Assembly (NCBI GenBank): GCA_013397455.1
Contig: VYZB01000212.1
Location: 1,059,481 to 1,123,480 of the forward strand
DNA length: 64,000 nucleotides
Source: Crotophaga sulcirostris
Lineage: Eukaryota; Chordata; Aves; Cuculiformes; Crotophagidae
Reading direction: 5' to 3'
Below the pieces are notes generated by a model. It did not search any database, was not told the origin of the DNA, and saw only the letters and a list, made by a program, of their open reading frames with translations. Shown here in pieces: positions 25,301-37,400 of the stretch (the stretch's first letter is position 1; every line of letters starts with the position of its first letter). The position numbers and the translations under genes are program-made.

Positions 25301-27173
25301 GACCATATTCATTAGAAATTAGGTCTTTGGTGTTCATATTATAATAAAATGTGTTTCAATGAAACAACTATGTCAAATTATCTTATTTTCTATATATCAA
25401 TTATAATGTTATATATCGGATTAGTCCATAAACCAGACAAAAGTATTTTGTTCCTACTAGTGGTTATGTTGAATGCATCTCAACATGAGCAAAAACTTCT
25501 AGCTTTTCTTACAATAAAGGTTCAGCTTGGATGTTCATGGTATATTCTTGTCCTAGGGAACTTTTTAACTATACATGTACTTATACCTATGATTTGATTA
25601 AAGGCTTTTCCATTTGTGTTGATGATATTCACAATTTTTTTACATTATATATTTGATGAATACTCATACATTGACTTGACCAGTACCTGCATTTTTCACT
25701 AGTCTTAAATAGTCTTTTTTTTCCAGAATCAGCTTCCTTTGTGAACTCTTGTGTAATTATTTCTTGTGGTTCATCAGAAAGATCCTGAGCTGACGAATTT
25801 TGCTGTAGTGGAATATATAGCTGACCTCAGGTAGCTCATAAATATGTAAGACATAGTTTTGTAAATTATGGCTAATTGTTTTTAAACATCTTTTTATTAC
25901 TTGGTCTTTAATTGCATTTTAACAACTTTTAAGGTATTAGAACATTTTCATTACAGTATAAATTTGAAAAAAAGCCAGCAATGGGACAATTTAGGAAACC
26001 AGAATTATTCATTCAGCAAGCCTTTGTGAGATCAGTCTCTGGGTCAGTTTTTCTGGTTCTTTGCATGGCTGCTTCTTCAAGTGATAAGATTTAAAAATGC
26101 TTATAAAAACACTGTTACAAAATCATAAATAGTTCCCAAAAGGCTTAAATTAACCTATGATTATGTTATATCTATCTGTATCTACATAGACATTTATTGC
26201 CTTTGTACATATTTGATCGCAACTGCAAGATGCCTCCAATACCAAATGTTATCATATGATCATGGCAGCTTTGCACAAGTCACTGTGGTTAACCAAGGAT
26301 TTCACCATGGTCTAGCAGCTCAAGGATTTACTTAGCTTTTCCAGTAGTCCCTCACTGATATTAATGGCCTGTATGAGAATCTATGTCAGTTTTATTTCAC
26401 CTCAACTGTTTGAATCACTCAGTGGAGAAGTGATGTTGTTCCGAGGACAAATCCTGCCCAACAGCTGCTTCCAAAGCAGCGGATCAAGCTTTTCTACACC
26501 TACACATGAACTTAAAAAGGATTCAGAAAGATAAGAAACCACTGTGCTTTCTGTCAGAAAAGGGAGCAATAGAAGGGACACACTGCTGTTCTCATACTTT
26601 TAATTTTGAAGTGGTTAGGAATTACAGGGAAAGCCAAACCAACCTCCAAACTTTCATCAGATTAATAGCACTCCATGGAAACCATTTCTCTCCCCTTATT
26701 CATAATCTAACTATGCATACTAATATTTTCCTAATGTTAATAACAATTATTTCACATGGTCTTGAGGATGGCATAATGCCTGGGAACTGTTTTATTAAAT
26801 TGCATACCATGATGATCTACACTTTGGATAGTCTCCAGGACAAAGGCCATGAAGTATAATTAAAAGCAACTAATAATTAACTCCCATAAAATGTAACATG
26901 ACGGAAAGGGGTGATAAATTTAGATATATATTATAAGTACCTTTAATGCTTTTCCCCTGATGAGCTAAAATGGCTAGCTGTTCTGGCAATTACTGGTGGA
27001 TGTAAATACGCTAAGATAAAACCTGAGAAACTTGGCTCGTTCTTTACTTCAATACATCAAAACAATGGAATCAGTACATCTTAATGATCACTTACTATTT
27101 TGTATTTTGTGCTACATGCAACCTATTATCAGAACTGCAACAATGCATTTGATATGGAGAAATTTCAGAGGAT
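19321..27173. other. Long non-coding stretch, AT-rich
   Basis: No supported host gene over nearly 8 kb. Two blocks look like conserved non-coding DNA by composition (TAAT-rich, non-repetitive): about 20760-21050 and 24110-24290. Open frames at 21520-21876 (-, 118 codons) and 26506-26859 (+, 117 codons) have no domain signature. The sequence at 19321-19500, just beyond the CR1, is unassigned. Confidence 0.5.
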
Positions 27174-27330
27174 AGTTTCACAGAAGCTGAGGTTGGATGG
27201 GACCTCTGCAGATCATCTGCTCCAACCCTTCTGCTCACACAGGATCACCTATAGCCAGCTGCCCAGGACTATGTCCAGACAGTGTTTGAATATTTCCAAC
27301 AACAGAGACTCCTCTGAGCAACTTGTTCTA
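27174..27330 (-). mobile_element. CR1 LINE 3' end fragment
   Basis: The tail-side motif 'gctgaggttggatgggacct' is followed by 'ctgcagatcatctgctccaa' and 'cccttctgctcacacaggat', then 'tgcccaggactatgtccaga' and 'gactcctctgagcaacttgt'. This is the 3' UTR order of the CR1 subfamily with a GAGGTTGGAxGGGACCTCTGxAGATCATCT tail. The element's 3' end lies at the low coordinate. Only about 155 bases remain, with no coding part. Confidence 0.8.
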
Positions 27331-30235
27331 TTGCTCAAAAAATTAAAAAACTTGAATTTAGTGTAAGTAAAAAATTTCATAATGCTTAAACACAAAGAAA
27401 GCAGAGGAAGCTGATTCCATGAAACATACTTCTATTTAATAGATTTCTCATAAATTAAATATATTAAATGCACTCTGCCAAGCTGTGATAATTCTACTCA
27501 CGCTATATACAAACTCTGATTACACATAAATATATATTTAGGGAGGGTTTGAGTGTGCTTGTGTGTTTTCAGTTACTATATACATCAGCAGGCTAAGAGA
27601 TTTTGCTTTCCCTTGTGCCTAAGGAAATTAAGAGTAATTTTACTGAATCACCCTCTTTAATGGGAGTTATGTGATGTGGTGAAACTGAGAATAATGCCAG
27701 GTTTACTTGCATTTAAATTACCACCTTAATGACCATCTATTTTTAATGACTATAAATAACTAAAATGCTAACATATCACTTAGTAAAGATTACTCATGAA
27801 CGTATCAACACAACCTGGTAAATAATGCAGTAAAAAACTCCTATGTCTAAAAGCATGAGAGTCACAAATAACAAAACATACATATGCTCTTGAAGTCAAT
27901 TTGTATTACAAAGCTTGAGAAGTGGGTGAGCAACCATATATTTATCTTTCTTAATATGTCTTCATGAATACACTCCATACCTAAGAATAGTTTTATAAGC
28001 AGTGATTTATAATATTAATTACAAAAATGAAACTTAACTGTTTTTGAAATATGTGAAAGACATCTGCATTTTTAATTTTCTGAGGTCTACAAGTCATTTT
28101 TGAGGCAATTGTGGTACATTTGTTTTCTGTGAAACAAGACAAACATGAAGAAAGTAATTAAAGAAACTGCAAAAGAACTACAAGCTTTGATTCTATACAC
28201 AGAGAAACTGTTGTCTTCTTGATACGCATTTAACCTTTCCTTCAGACTACCTCTACCTTAAAGGACCTGCCATATAGATATTGGTAATGATCAGTCAATA
28301 CTGCCACTGTTGTCATCAATCATGATAGAACAAGTATTCTTTTACACACAGTAATCGTATAAATTGTCTTCCAAGAAATTATAATTCTTCCAGACACACC
28401 TCTTAATCTTCGGCAAGGTTATTTCAGCTCTTGAAGCTTTCATAGAAAGACAGCATATGTCAAAACTCAAAGATGGATGAATCGAAGGAAAAAAGTTGAT
28501 TCAGTTTAAAGAAACTGTCAGAGTAAGCAAGCCTATCTCTTTAACAAGCAATGTATCAGAAGCATTTGTAATGAAGAGTTTGATATTTGCTGATAATATC
28601 TAGTAGCACTAATGCTTTTTTCCCACACAGAAATAAATCACAAATGCTGGTTTGGTATATTGCCAGGAATTACTAAAAATTTTGCCAAAATGCTCTGGAA
28701 TGAGATTTGAACTTTTAAAAATAATTCTTGGGAGAAATGTGTGTACCTGGTAAACAGAAGTATCTATGCATCATTTCCGACTACATGAAGGAAGGAAATA
28801 TGTTCAAATTAACTTAAACCTACAGCTCCTGCTTCACTGTCTGAGAAGCTGTTAGAAGTATTAGTGACAAAATAACTTTGGTGCATTTAGGGCAAATCTT
28901 TATATGCCTTTTTTTTTAGAAATTTCCATTGTCTTATTTTGAGCACAAGATAAAGCCTTTACACAGCGTTTTGCCTTTAAGTGCATATATTAGGACTGTG
29001 GGTTTTGTTTGTTATATATTTTCCCTTTAAATGTTCTTTTCTCCATTAGGTGCAAAAATATACTGAAGGCAAAGCAGAACAAAAACCTTTCACTGATTGC
29101 TGTTCTTTGTCTTCCTTAAAACTCAAGAGAAAAAAAACCTACAAAACTTATGGAGAAATTATTTCTGCAACAACATCATTATAAAACAATTGCTAAGAAA
29201 TGGCTTTATGTAAAACTGCTTTACAAGATAAATGGTCTACCAATGAGAATTATTTCAGCTGATGAAAATCCAGGAATAATAAAAAGACAGTACGGTAAGA
29301 GACAATTAGAATTTGATTTATGAAAAAACACTATATACAGACAAACAGTTTTCCTCCTACCATGTTGTATGCATTACTGAGTTTATAGGTCACCTCAGCC
29401 TATCGATAAAGAATACATTTACAGAGATGTACAGAGATGTAAATGCGGTGCAATAGTAATCTTGGAAAAAAACACTTGTCACTAAAATAAAGCTTAATGG
29501 CCAAATCTTGTCCTAGTGAAGGAGCTGTTGGCTCCTTGAAATGGTACTAAAGTTGCAGGTAACAGTCAGTCAGATCAGAAGGTGCCAGGAATCAGAAAAG
29601 GAGTGAACTTCTGAATTATATCTAAGGAGGGAAATGTCTGACTGAAGAGGACAACTACTTATCACCTTTACCCATAACATGAAAGGTTTAAAAATCATCA
29701 AAAGTTCTAAAAAACAAATCAAAAGAGAATCTGTTTTCTTCACTTAGGGGAACTAAGCTAGATTTAGATGAATGTTGGCACACAACACAGCGATGTAATA
29801 ATACTCATATTTCCCTATGACAACGAAACATACAACAATAATTCACAAGAGATTTTGCAGCATAGCTGAAATATGTTACTGGTAATCAATAGGAGGACAA
29901 GGCTATTCTCTGAAGAAATAGCACCCACTTAATAGTCTGGAAATTAAGCCCCCATACTTAAAGTGTTTACTGTGAGATAACACAAAATAAAAAATACACA
30001 TAAAGTATACATACAAGCTGAACAGGAACACCTGGGCTCCTGATGTATAAGAGGTGTTCTGGAACATTTAAGTGCCTTCACTGCAATGTTTCCTTCATAA
30101 TACTATATCTTATCTACACTGCAGTAGCAAAGAAGTATTCACTGCCAGCCAGCTTGATTCAAATTAGGAATGCAGTAAGGCAAACTCATCTGAATTCTAA
30201 GTAGTCGAAATTGATATATAGAAGAGAAGGCTGGT
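27331..30235. other. Non-coding stretch
   Basis: AT-rich unique sequence. I see no gene, RNA or nameable repeat. A short 10-base direct duplication (acagagatgt twice) occurs near 29420-29440. Confidence 0.5.
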
Positions 30236-30350
30236 TCTGTGGCTATGTCACAAGACAGAAATCAGGAAAGCAGATTCAGACCTTTTCTCTACCACAGCCT
30301 TTCTCTGTGACCTTGAGGAAAGACAGTTACTTCCACACTGTTAAAGCTAA
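30236..30350 (+). repeat. Ancient MIR/L3-like relic
   Basis: The order 'tctctaccacagcct...' then 'tctctgtgaccttgaggaaa' then 'gacagttacttcc' follows the old amniote block 'tctgccactag...', 'tgtgaccttgggcaag', 'tcacttcacctc'. The resemblance is short and diverged, so family and ends are tentative. Confidence 0.35.
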
Positions 30351-33300
30351 AGAGCTGGAGAATATCAAACAGGTCAAAATAAACAATTTTAAGTTAATTT
30401 TTCAAGACAGAATGCTGATAAATCCATTGCTGCATGATGATGTCCATTCAGAAGCTGAGGCTGCATGAAAAACTGACCAGGTGAATTCCGCGAATTCCAG
30501 TAAAAAATATGCTAGAAAGACTATTAAAAACAAGGATACAACTGCTGGAAGTAAAAATCTCTGAGTTTCAGACTGCTGCAGTTTGGGAAGGTATCACAGG
30601 GGAACTACCACAACACTTTGTCCCTACTTCGATACTCTTTCAGAGACACTGCTCCAAGTCATTAGTGGAAGTAAGATGACAGGCTATATGGATCTCTGGT
30701 GTGGTCATCTTTGTGTTCTTACAGAAATTTTTAACTTGTTAGCTTGGAAAGCACTTTTACTGCACCTACTACAAAATGAAATTCATCTGTTTGACAAGCT
30801 GGGTAAATATTGATGCAGTTAGCTCACAGTGAATATTATGTTGCCACAGTTCCATTATTACAACTGCAGCTAATGTAAAGTCAGCTTATAAACTGCAGTT
30901 ATTTGGGTCAGAAATATCTTTAGATATCCAAGATGTACTTGTACAAATTAATTATGAACTTCTAATGTTATGACACATAACACATTTTGAGATGAGCTAA
31001 AGATTTTGTAAGTCTCAGTGTGAACACGTTTGCCTCACATGAACATATCGCATAATATAATGAAGGGGACACTCTGCCACCTTGTGCCAAAGCATTGGAG
31101 CAAAACCAGGGACTGTCAATGACAAAAAGCTGACAGAACACAAAAATACTATATTATTCTATCAAAGTTTGAAATCCCATTAATTTTCAAATAGAAAAAT
31201 GATCCAGGAACATTATCATATTACCATGATTTAACAAGATATACTGAATTAGCTGAGCAATTTCAAATGTTTGTGCACTCAGTCTTATCCAGTGGCAAAT
31301 ATAAAATAATTTAGTTTAGCCTAGCCTGAAATGATTGAAGTTCAAGCTAAGCTGATGAATGGTAACATGTTAAGCAGTAGTAACCTAATTGTATGTCTGA
31401 GTATCTAAGGCTCCTGAGTCTGCTTAAGTCACTTTGGAAAATTGGATTTCGCTAAGTCATTCATAACAAGATTTTTCAAGGTACTTAGACATTTTATTCT
31501 CATCAAAATTGGTGGGAGATAGATGTCACAATGCCTTTAAAAATCTTGTTTGTGGAGCTTTACACTGCTGAGCACAGAAAAAAAAGAAAAACAGACCTGC
31601 ACCTGCAAGTTTTTTCAGACAATGACTACTTCCTGAGTATAAGAACACAGTGATGATTAACCAAGGACAGAGAGACACAAAGGATTCACTGTGCACTCAT
31701 ACAGACCCTCAGAGAAGGATCCGGCCTCAAACACATGGGGGTAAGAGGAAGGCTAGAAGGGGGAGGGGGCTTGAATAAAATTAACGACATAATACTTAGC
31801 TTAGGCCAATATTGAGTAAAACTTCAACGGTTATGAAACACTTGAAAGTTAAGACTCACAAATAAGTATGTAAAGCACAATTTTTCTTTCAAGGCAGTTG
31901 TAGTCAGTTGGTGTCACAACAGACATGAATAAAAAAGACATGCTATTTCTTACACTTTGGATTTCAGTACTTACCAAAAGTCCAAACTTACAAGAGAGAT
32001 GGGCTAGGGTGCCCTTTCTCCCTGCTCAGATGGTGATCGGAGACAGTTTGACAGCACTTGGAAGAATGAAGGAGTCCATGTGTCATTCCCAGTCCTTAGA
32101 GGGCAAAGAGGGAAACTGCTGCCCAACATAGGGCTGGGAGACCAGGCTGGCTGGTGTCTGCAGCAAATAAAAGCTAAATTGAACATTTCTTAGAAATAAA
32201 GCAGTGATCAGAATATTTCCTTATGAGCTATACGAAGAAGAGAGATCCGAATTTTGAATGTACTGACCTTTGCCAATGAAAATTATCCCTTACTTTTCTC
32301 TGCAGCTTAACATAGTAATGAGTGGGAGTTATACACCTGTTATGCGAGAATGAAGGGTGACCATAAAGCACCTCTCCTTAGAGTTAGTTTAAAATATTAT
32401 TTGAGGTGTAAAATGCAATCCTGCTTGTTCACACGCTTAGCATGATTACAGAAGTCTACAGTGTATTCCCTCCATTAGCTACTTAACAGCAAATGCAACC
32501 TAATAAAGTAGAGCTAAATATCAAAAAAAAGGACTATCCAAACCATAAATGAAGCTGAGTGTGCCAGCATTATTCTTGTAATACAATTGTCTACCCTTCC
32601 CAGTCTTTCAGCAGAATTGAGAGAATATCAGGGAACATGCCTCACTGCAAAAGTCACAACCCAAGCTATCATTACACATCATCCCAATATAATTTTTAAA
32701 TTAACCCCAATGTTTTTGAAATGTAAAGCACACATAAAAGGGAAAAAAATACTAGCATTTTTATCTCCAGGGTGGTGTTTGTGTGTGTTGCAAGTCTGAG
32801 GAGGTCCATGTCATAAAAATATGAGAACAATTCCTCCATGGTAAAATTCATTCCTATCTAGGACTGATGAATTGAAAGATTTGTATATCTCAAAATACTG
32901 AAGTCATGGTACTAACAGAACTATTAAAAGCTAGAAATTGCAGTGTTCAGCAATGAAACTATGATCATCAGGAGGTACATTCTTCTTTTTCTTTCTATAG
33001 TATCTAAAATATCATCTTGCAACCTATAATAGAACTTAACCCTTAATTGTTCTATTTTTGAAATGAGACTCTGATACATGTCTGATATAGAAATCATACT
33101 CAATCAGAAGAAAGACTATTTCAGAAATATTTAAAAGGAAATGAAAATATAAATGGACTTACATTTTTACTCAGCTATTTAACACCTAAAACAGTTAATA
33201 AGACAAACTCCCACTGATGCGTAGATGTTTTGTCTGTTTCAGAGTTCAAAAGTTAGAAATAGCAATTCAGAAATAGCAATAAAGTAAATGTTTTTCATTC

Positions 33301-34219
33301 TTTCTTATATCCTTATAGATGAGAATTTTAGGTAAAGTGAACCTTATAATGCTTATGTATGCTAGGTAGCAATTTCATTATGTGAATGGAATTTATCGCT
33401 TGTATTAGTGTGACGTGGGATATGTCATTGCATGCTGCTTGTAAAGAAGTGACATGGACTGTGAATAGTTATAGAAATAACTACCTAACAGATCCAGTGC
33501 AACATTTTGCAAACCAGACATTAATGTTCAGCAATCACAATTTGGAAAAGAATTTCAGAGTTCAGCTACCCTTTAGATGCCTGAATGCATAATTCCTTTG
33601 AAAATCTAGTTGTTCCTAACAGACAGGCAAATATCACATTTATGAGAAACAGAAAATCTAAGGAAATTCCTCAGTATCCACAGCTTTTCACAAATGCATC
33701 ATTTCCTCATGTAATACGGTCCAAAAATTATCACCCTAATTGTTGCTACCGTTTCAGTCTTTATCACACAACTACACAGAAAAGCTGACTAGTGAGATGG
33801 CAAATAAAAGTCTGGACCCTTCTACGGCTTTGTAGATTTTTTTTATTCTAAGGCCCTCAGACTGGTTCTTGAAATTATAATGAAAAAAAGCATTCTTCTT
33901 AGAGACTGCAGATGGGTAAAGAGCTGCTTATCTCTGGGGTTCAGATGATGTCCCCAGCAGAGCAGCTTACGAAACTCTGCTACCGGGCAGAATTCCTAGG
34001 AATTCAGGATGTTGTGATACCCTTAATTTCTCCAGTTCTCCTGTTGTGGCACAGAACAGCTGTGGTTTTCTATTTTTTGATGCAACCAGCAGTATTAAAA
34101 TATTGTTTAGTAAGTATAGTGGGAATATTTGGAATGAAGCTTCTATTCACAGTTGCAGGGTTGCCATTATACAAATGATGACTTTTAGTCCTGCTTTCCA
34201 ATGTCCTATGCTTTTACAC

Positions 34220-34220
<1 letters not shown>
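30351..34220. other. Non-coding stretch
   Basis: No supported gene. Two GAATTC sites separated by CGC lie at 30483-30497. Open frames of 60-88 codons across the region have no recognisable domain. A more GC-balanced patch at about 31990-32170 carries overlapping open frames on both strands and is unassigned. Confidence 0.5.
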
Positions 34221-34285
<65 letters not shown>

Positions 34286-34314
34286 TCATCCATCCATCCA
34301 TCCATCCTTCCTTC
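34221..34314. repeat. Compound tetranucleotide microsatellite (TCTA/TCCA/TTCC)
   Basis: Sixteen perfect TCTA units at 34221-34284 pass into TCCA-type units to about 34307 and then a short cttc tail. A plus-strand open frame crosses it and reads a YLSI repeat, which is an artefact of the tetranucleotide. The uninterrupted core suggests length variation between individuals. Confidence 0.97.
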
Positions 34315-34390
34315 TGTTTCATTAAGAGGCAGATGTTAATACAATACTAACTCGGCACTTCTAAAAAACTAAAGAGGTTTTCGCTGAATG

Positions 34391-34480
34391 TATCACACCC
34401 AGTATCACAGTATCACAAGGTTGGAAAGGACCTCTGAGATCATCAAGTCCAACCTATAACCCAACACTAACACCAACGTG
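34391..34480 (-). mobile_element. CR1 LINE 3' tail fragment
   Basis: 'tatcacagtatcacaaggtt' is followed by 'ggaaaggacctctgagatca' and 'tcaagtccaacc'. This is the ATCACAG-type CR1 tail with its GGTTGGAAAGGACCTC...TCCAACC hairpin block. The element's 3' end is at the low coordinate. Only about 90 bases remain. It lies roughly 80 bases from the microsatellite. Confidence 0.8.
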
Positions 34481-37400
34481 AATTTTAAAATGTCCCTGCA
34501 TATTTCTGTGTAAGAATTTTTGTGCAGGTATTTTATGTTTCACAGGCAGCTGGGAGAAGGCTTCTCATTTCATGCTTCTAGAATTTGCTGGAAATTATTT
34601 GGCAAGAAGTGCACTTAGCTTGCTCTCATACTGCAACATATAACACAGACAAAGTTTTCAGCTATGCCGTAGAAAAATCACAATGTAATTTCAAGTAAAA
34701 AGGTTGAAACTATCAAATTGCAGTATTTCAGCTATTACTGAGTGTATGTTACATAATTTCCATAAAGTTTCATGGAATCGAAAACATTCTAATGATGATT
34801 GCATCTATTTATACTAATTACATAATTATACCAATTGCACAAATAGAAGGCAATACATGTCATTAAATGAAACCAACAACTAATTATCAAAATATAAACA
34901 ACATGAAACGAAGATGGGAGTAAAACTGAATGAAAAGTTAGATGTTTATTCTTCAAGTACGTGTAACAAATATGTACAATCTCCCTAGTACTTTTCCCCT
35001 TCTGTCTTCTATCCAAAAGAAAACTCTCCCACTTAGAGCCTGCCTCAGGAAAATTTCACTGTGAAGCTCCCTAAAGCTTGTTCCACATATCAGAGCTGAA
35101 TTTAAAGATATGCCTAAATGTTGTCCCAAATAAGAGCTGAATTTAATAATATGGTTGCAGTACTTTCTTGTAAACACCTTAGTGTAGCGGTCAAAAATCC
35201 TTCCAGAGTAACATGGGTGATCTGTTTTTCTTTACAACTAGAAGTTCATGTTGTTGGCAAAGATAGGAGCCCACAGCCTAGGGTAAATAAGCCTCATTGT
35301 AATGCTCATGAATATTTATCAATTCAGTAGGACTTGGAAGCTACACCTGCCAGGAACAGGGGTTTTTTAGGTGCTATCTGTTCCATGGATATGGAAGGCT
35401 GTTGTCACCTTGCTCAGTATATTGCATCAGTGAAGTCTTATCCTATTTGATGTTATTTTGCTTTACATCTCTTGCTAATGTATGTAGGATGTTGTATTTC
35501 AGGAATCCCATGACAACATACAAGTAAGCATTTAAATAACAAAAATGCCTAATCAACTGTTTCAAAGTTAATCATACCTTAATTCACTAGTCAACTGAGG
35601 ATCCTACTTCCCACACACAATCAGCCTCACAAATATTTCACTATATGTAGATAATGTAATTTAATTCACAATCATTTCCAATGTATTTTTCCCCTGGCAG
35701 ATCCTCTACTTATTTTTTTTCTTGGGGATTACAGAAACAGAATGAGTATTTCAAGCATGTCATAAATGAATTATAGAACAAAGAAACTGGTAGGATAGCC
35801 TTAAAACGTGTCTAAATACCATGAAGTTGCTCTGAAAGGCCACTTGCAACTGTACTTGATGAACTCAGATTTCCCAAACTATTTGGAAACTTTTGCTTCT
35901 GAAAGGGAAAAAAACCCAGCAATTCGTCCCTTACAAGAAAGTGTGTCAGTGCTGTCATGATGCATAGATTTCAGTCTCTGTACAACTAAGATTTCGGCTT
36001 AAAGCGTCCTATTAGAGAAAATATTTGTAGTGATTAAAACATTACTTTCCTCCTTTTGTGTAGAACAAAGACTACCACTAATGTAGCGAAAGGAAAATGA
36101 ATATCTGTTCACTAATTCATCTCTCTGCCTTAAAAGCTCACAGATCGTTCCAAAAAGAATGTAGTGGTACTGATTTGGGATCATGTCAGGTAGAAGTCTG
36201 CAGACCCCTCACACAGAACACTGTTTCCCAAGCCAGCCTAAGGCACTGACTCACTTTCCATTTTTGCTCACCCGTATATGCAACACAAGGCACAAACAGA
36301 TCACTTGTAAGCCATATTATCCATACCAGTTTAAAGGAAGGAAATACAGTTTGCGGTAAAATATGCTTTATCTATTCCAAATTACTTATTATACTTTCCT
36401 ATTATTTTTATTTTTATTTTCTTTCTATGGCATTTCATGCACACATTTATCATGAGAGCAAATCTTTAAAAGAACAGTTTTACACTTTCTTTTATTAGTT
36501 TCTGTACTAAGAGATATTAGCATACACTTCTAGCGACAGATATCATTAAGTTTTAAAAGAGCTGTGGTAGTTTTAATTAGGGCATTCAATGGCATTTGCT
36601 AGCAACATTTAACTTTAATCGACAACTTGTCAACGTGATCTAACATTTCCAATTTTCAAATGACTATGAGAGAAAGAAGTTCAAACATCACTAAATGAAA
36701 TTGCTGAAGGACTTGCAGTTAGTTCATGCAGCTAAAGAAACTACTTTAATGAACAGCTAGATTTTCAGGTTCCCTTTGAGTTCGTTATGGCAATTAGTAT
36801 TTTTAAGCAAGGAGAATGGATTTCCAAACTTCAGGTTTTGCATGAGGATCTCTCTATTTTTTCTGCAGAACACTGAAACAGTTTTAAATCCTGAAAACTA
36901 TACAATTTCATTGACTACTAATTTATTTTTGCAGTAGCAGCAACAACATTGACGATGTGCATGAACAATTTTTAAAAATAATATTATCATTATTAGTGTC
37001 ATTATTATTATTAATGGAATGCTTGGAGATTTTAACTAATACCAGTGATCCATTTTGTGTGCCATTTTTTGACAGCTGTTGCCTACGTTCATTTAAGAAG
37101 TGCATGTATATGAAGAAAAAAATCTCAGCCAGTACCCCTGAAATAGCTCATAGAAAAGCAGCCATTCATCAAAGCTCTAGTCTGGGAGGAAGACATGGTT
37201 TCTCCTTCTCTTCTTTCTGTAAAGTCCATTGAGGGAAAACAGTTTATCACAAGAAGGGAATTCAAAAGAGAGGGAGTGGAACTATAAATTGAGCAATTAA
37301 GGAAAGATCATTATCAAGTGTTTATTATAACAGCTGAAGATGAATTAAGTTGCCTAGTAATTTTAGAGTCATAAACCAATGGTGACATCCTCATATTGCA

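Noticed and set aside
29249..29285. Small acceptor/donor pair (about 35 bases)
   Set aside because: The acceptor tract is weak and the enclosed segment is too short to judge.
30483..30497. Two GAATTC sites separated by CGC, reminiscent of a cloning linker
   Set aside because: The surrounding sequence is ordinary host DNA on both sides with no vector sequence, so coincidence is more likely.
34046..34339. 97-codon open frame with a YLSI repeat
   Set aside because: It is a translation of the TCTA microsatellite, not a protein.
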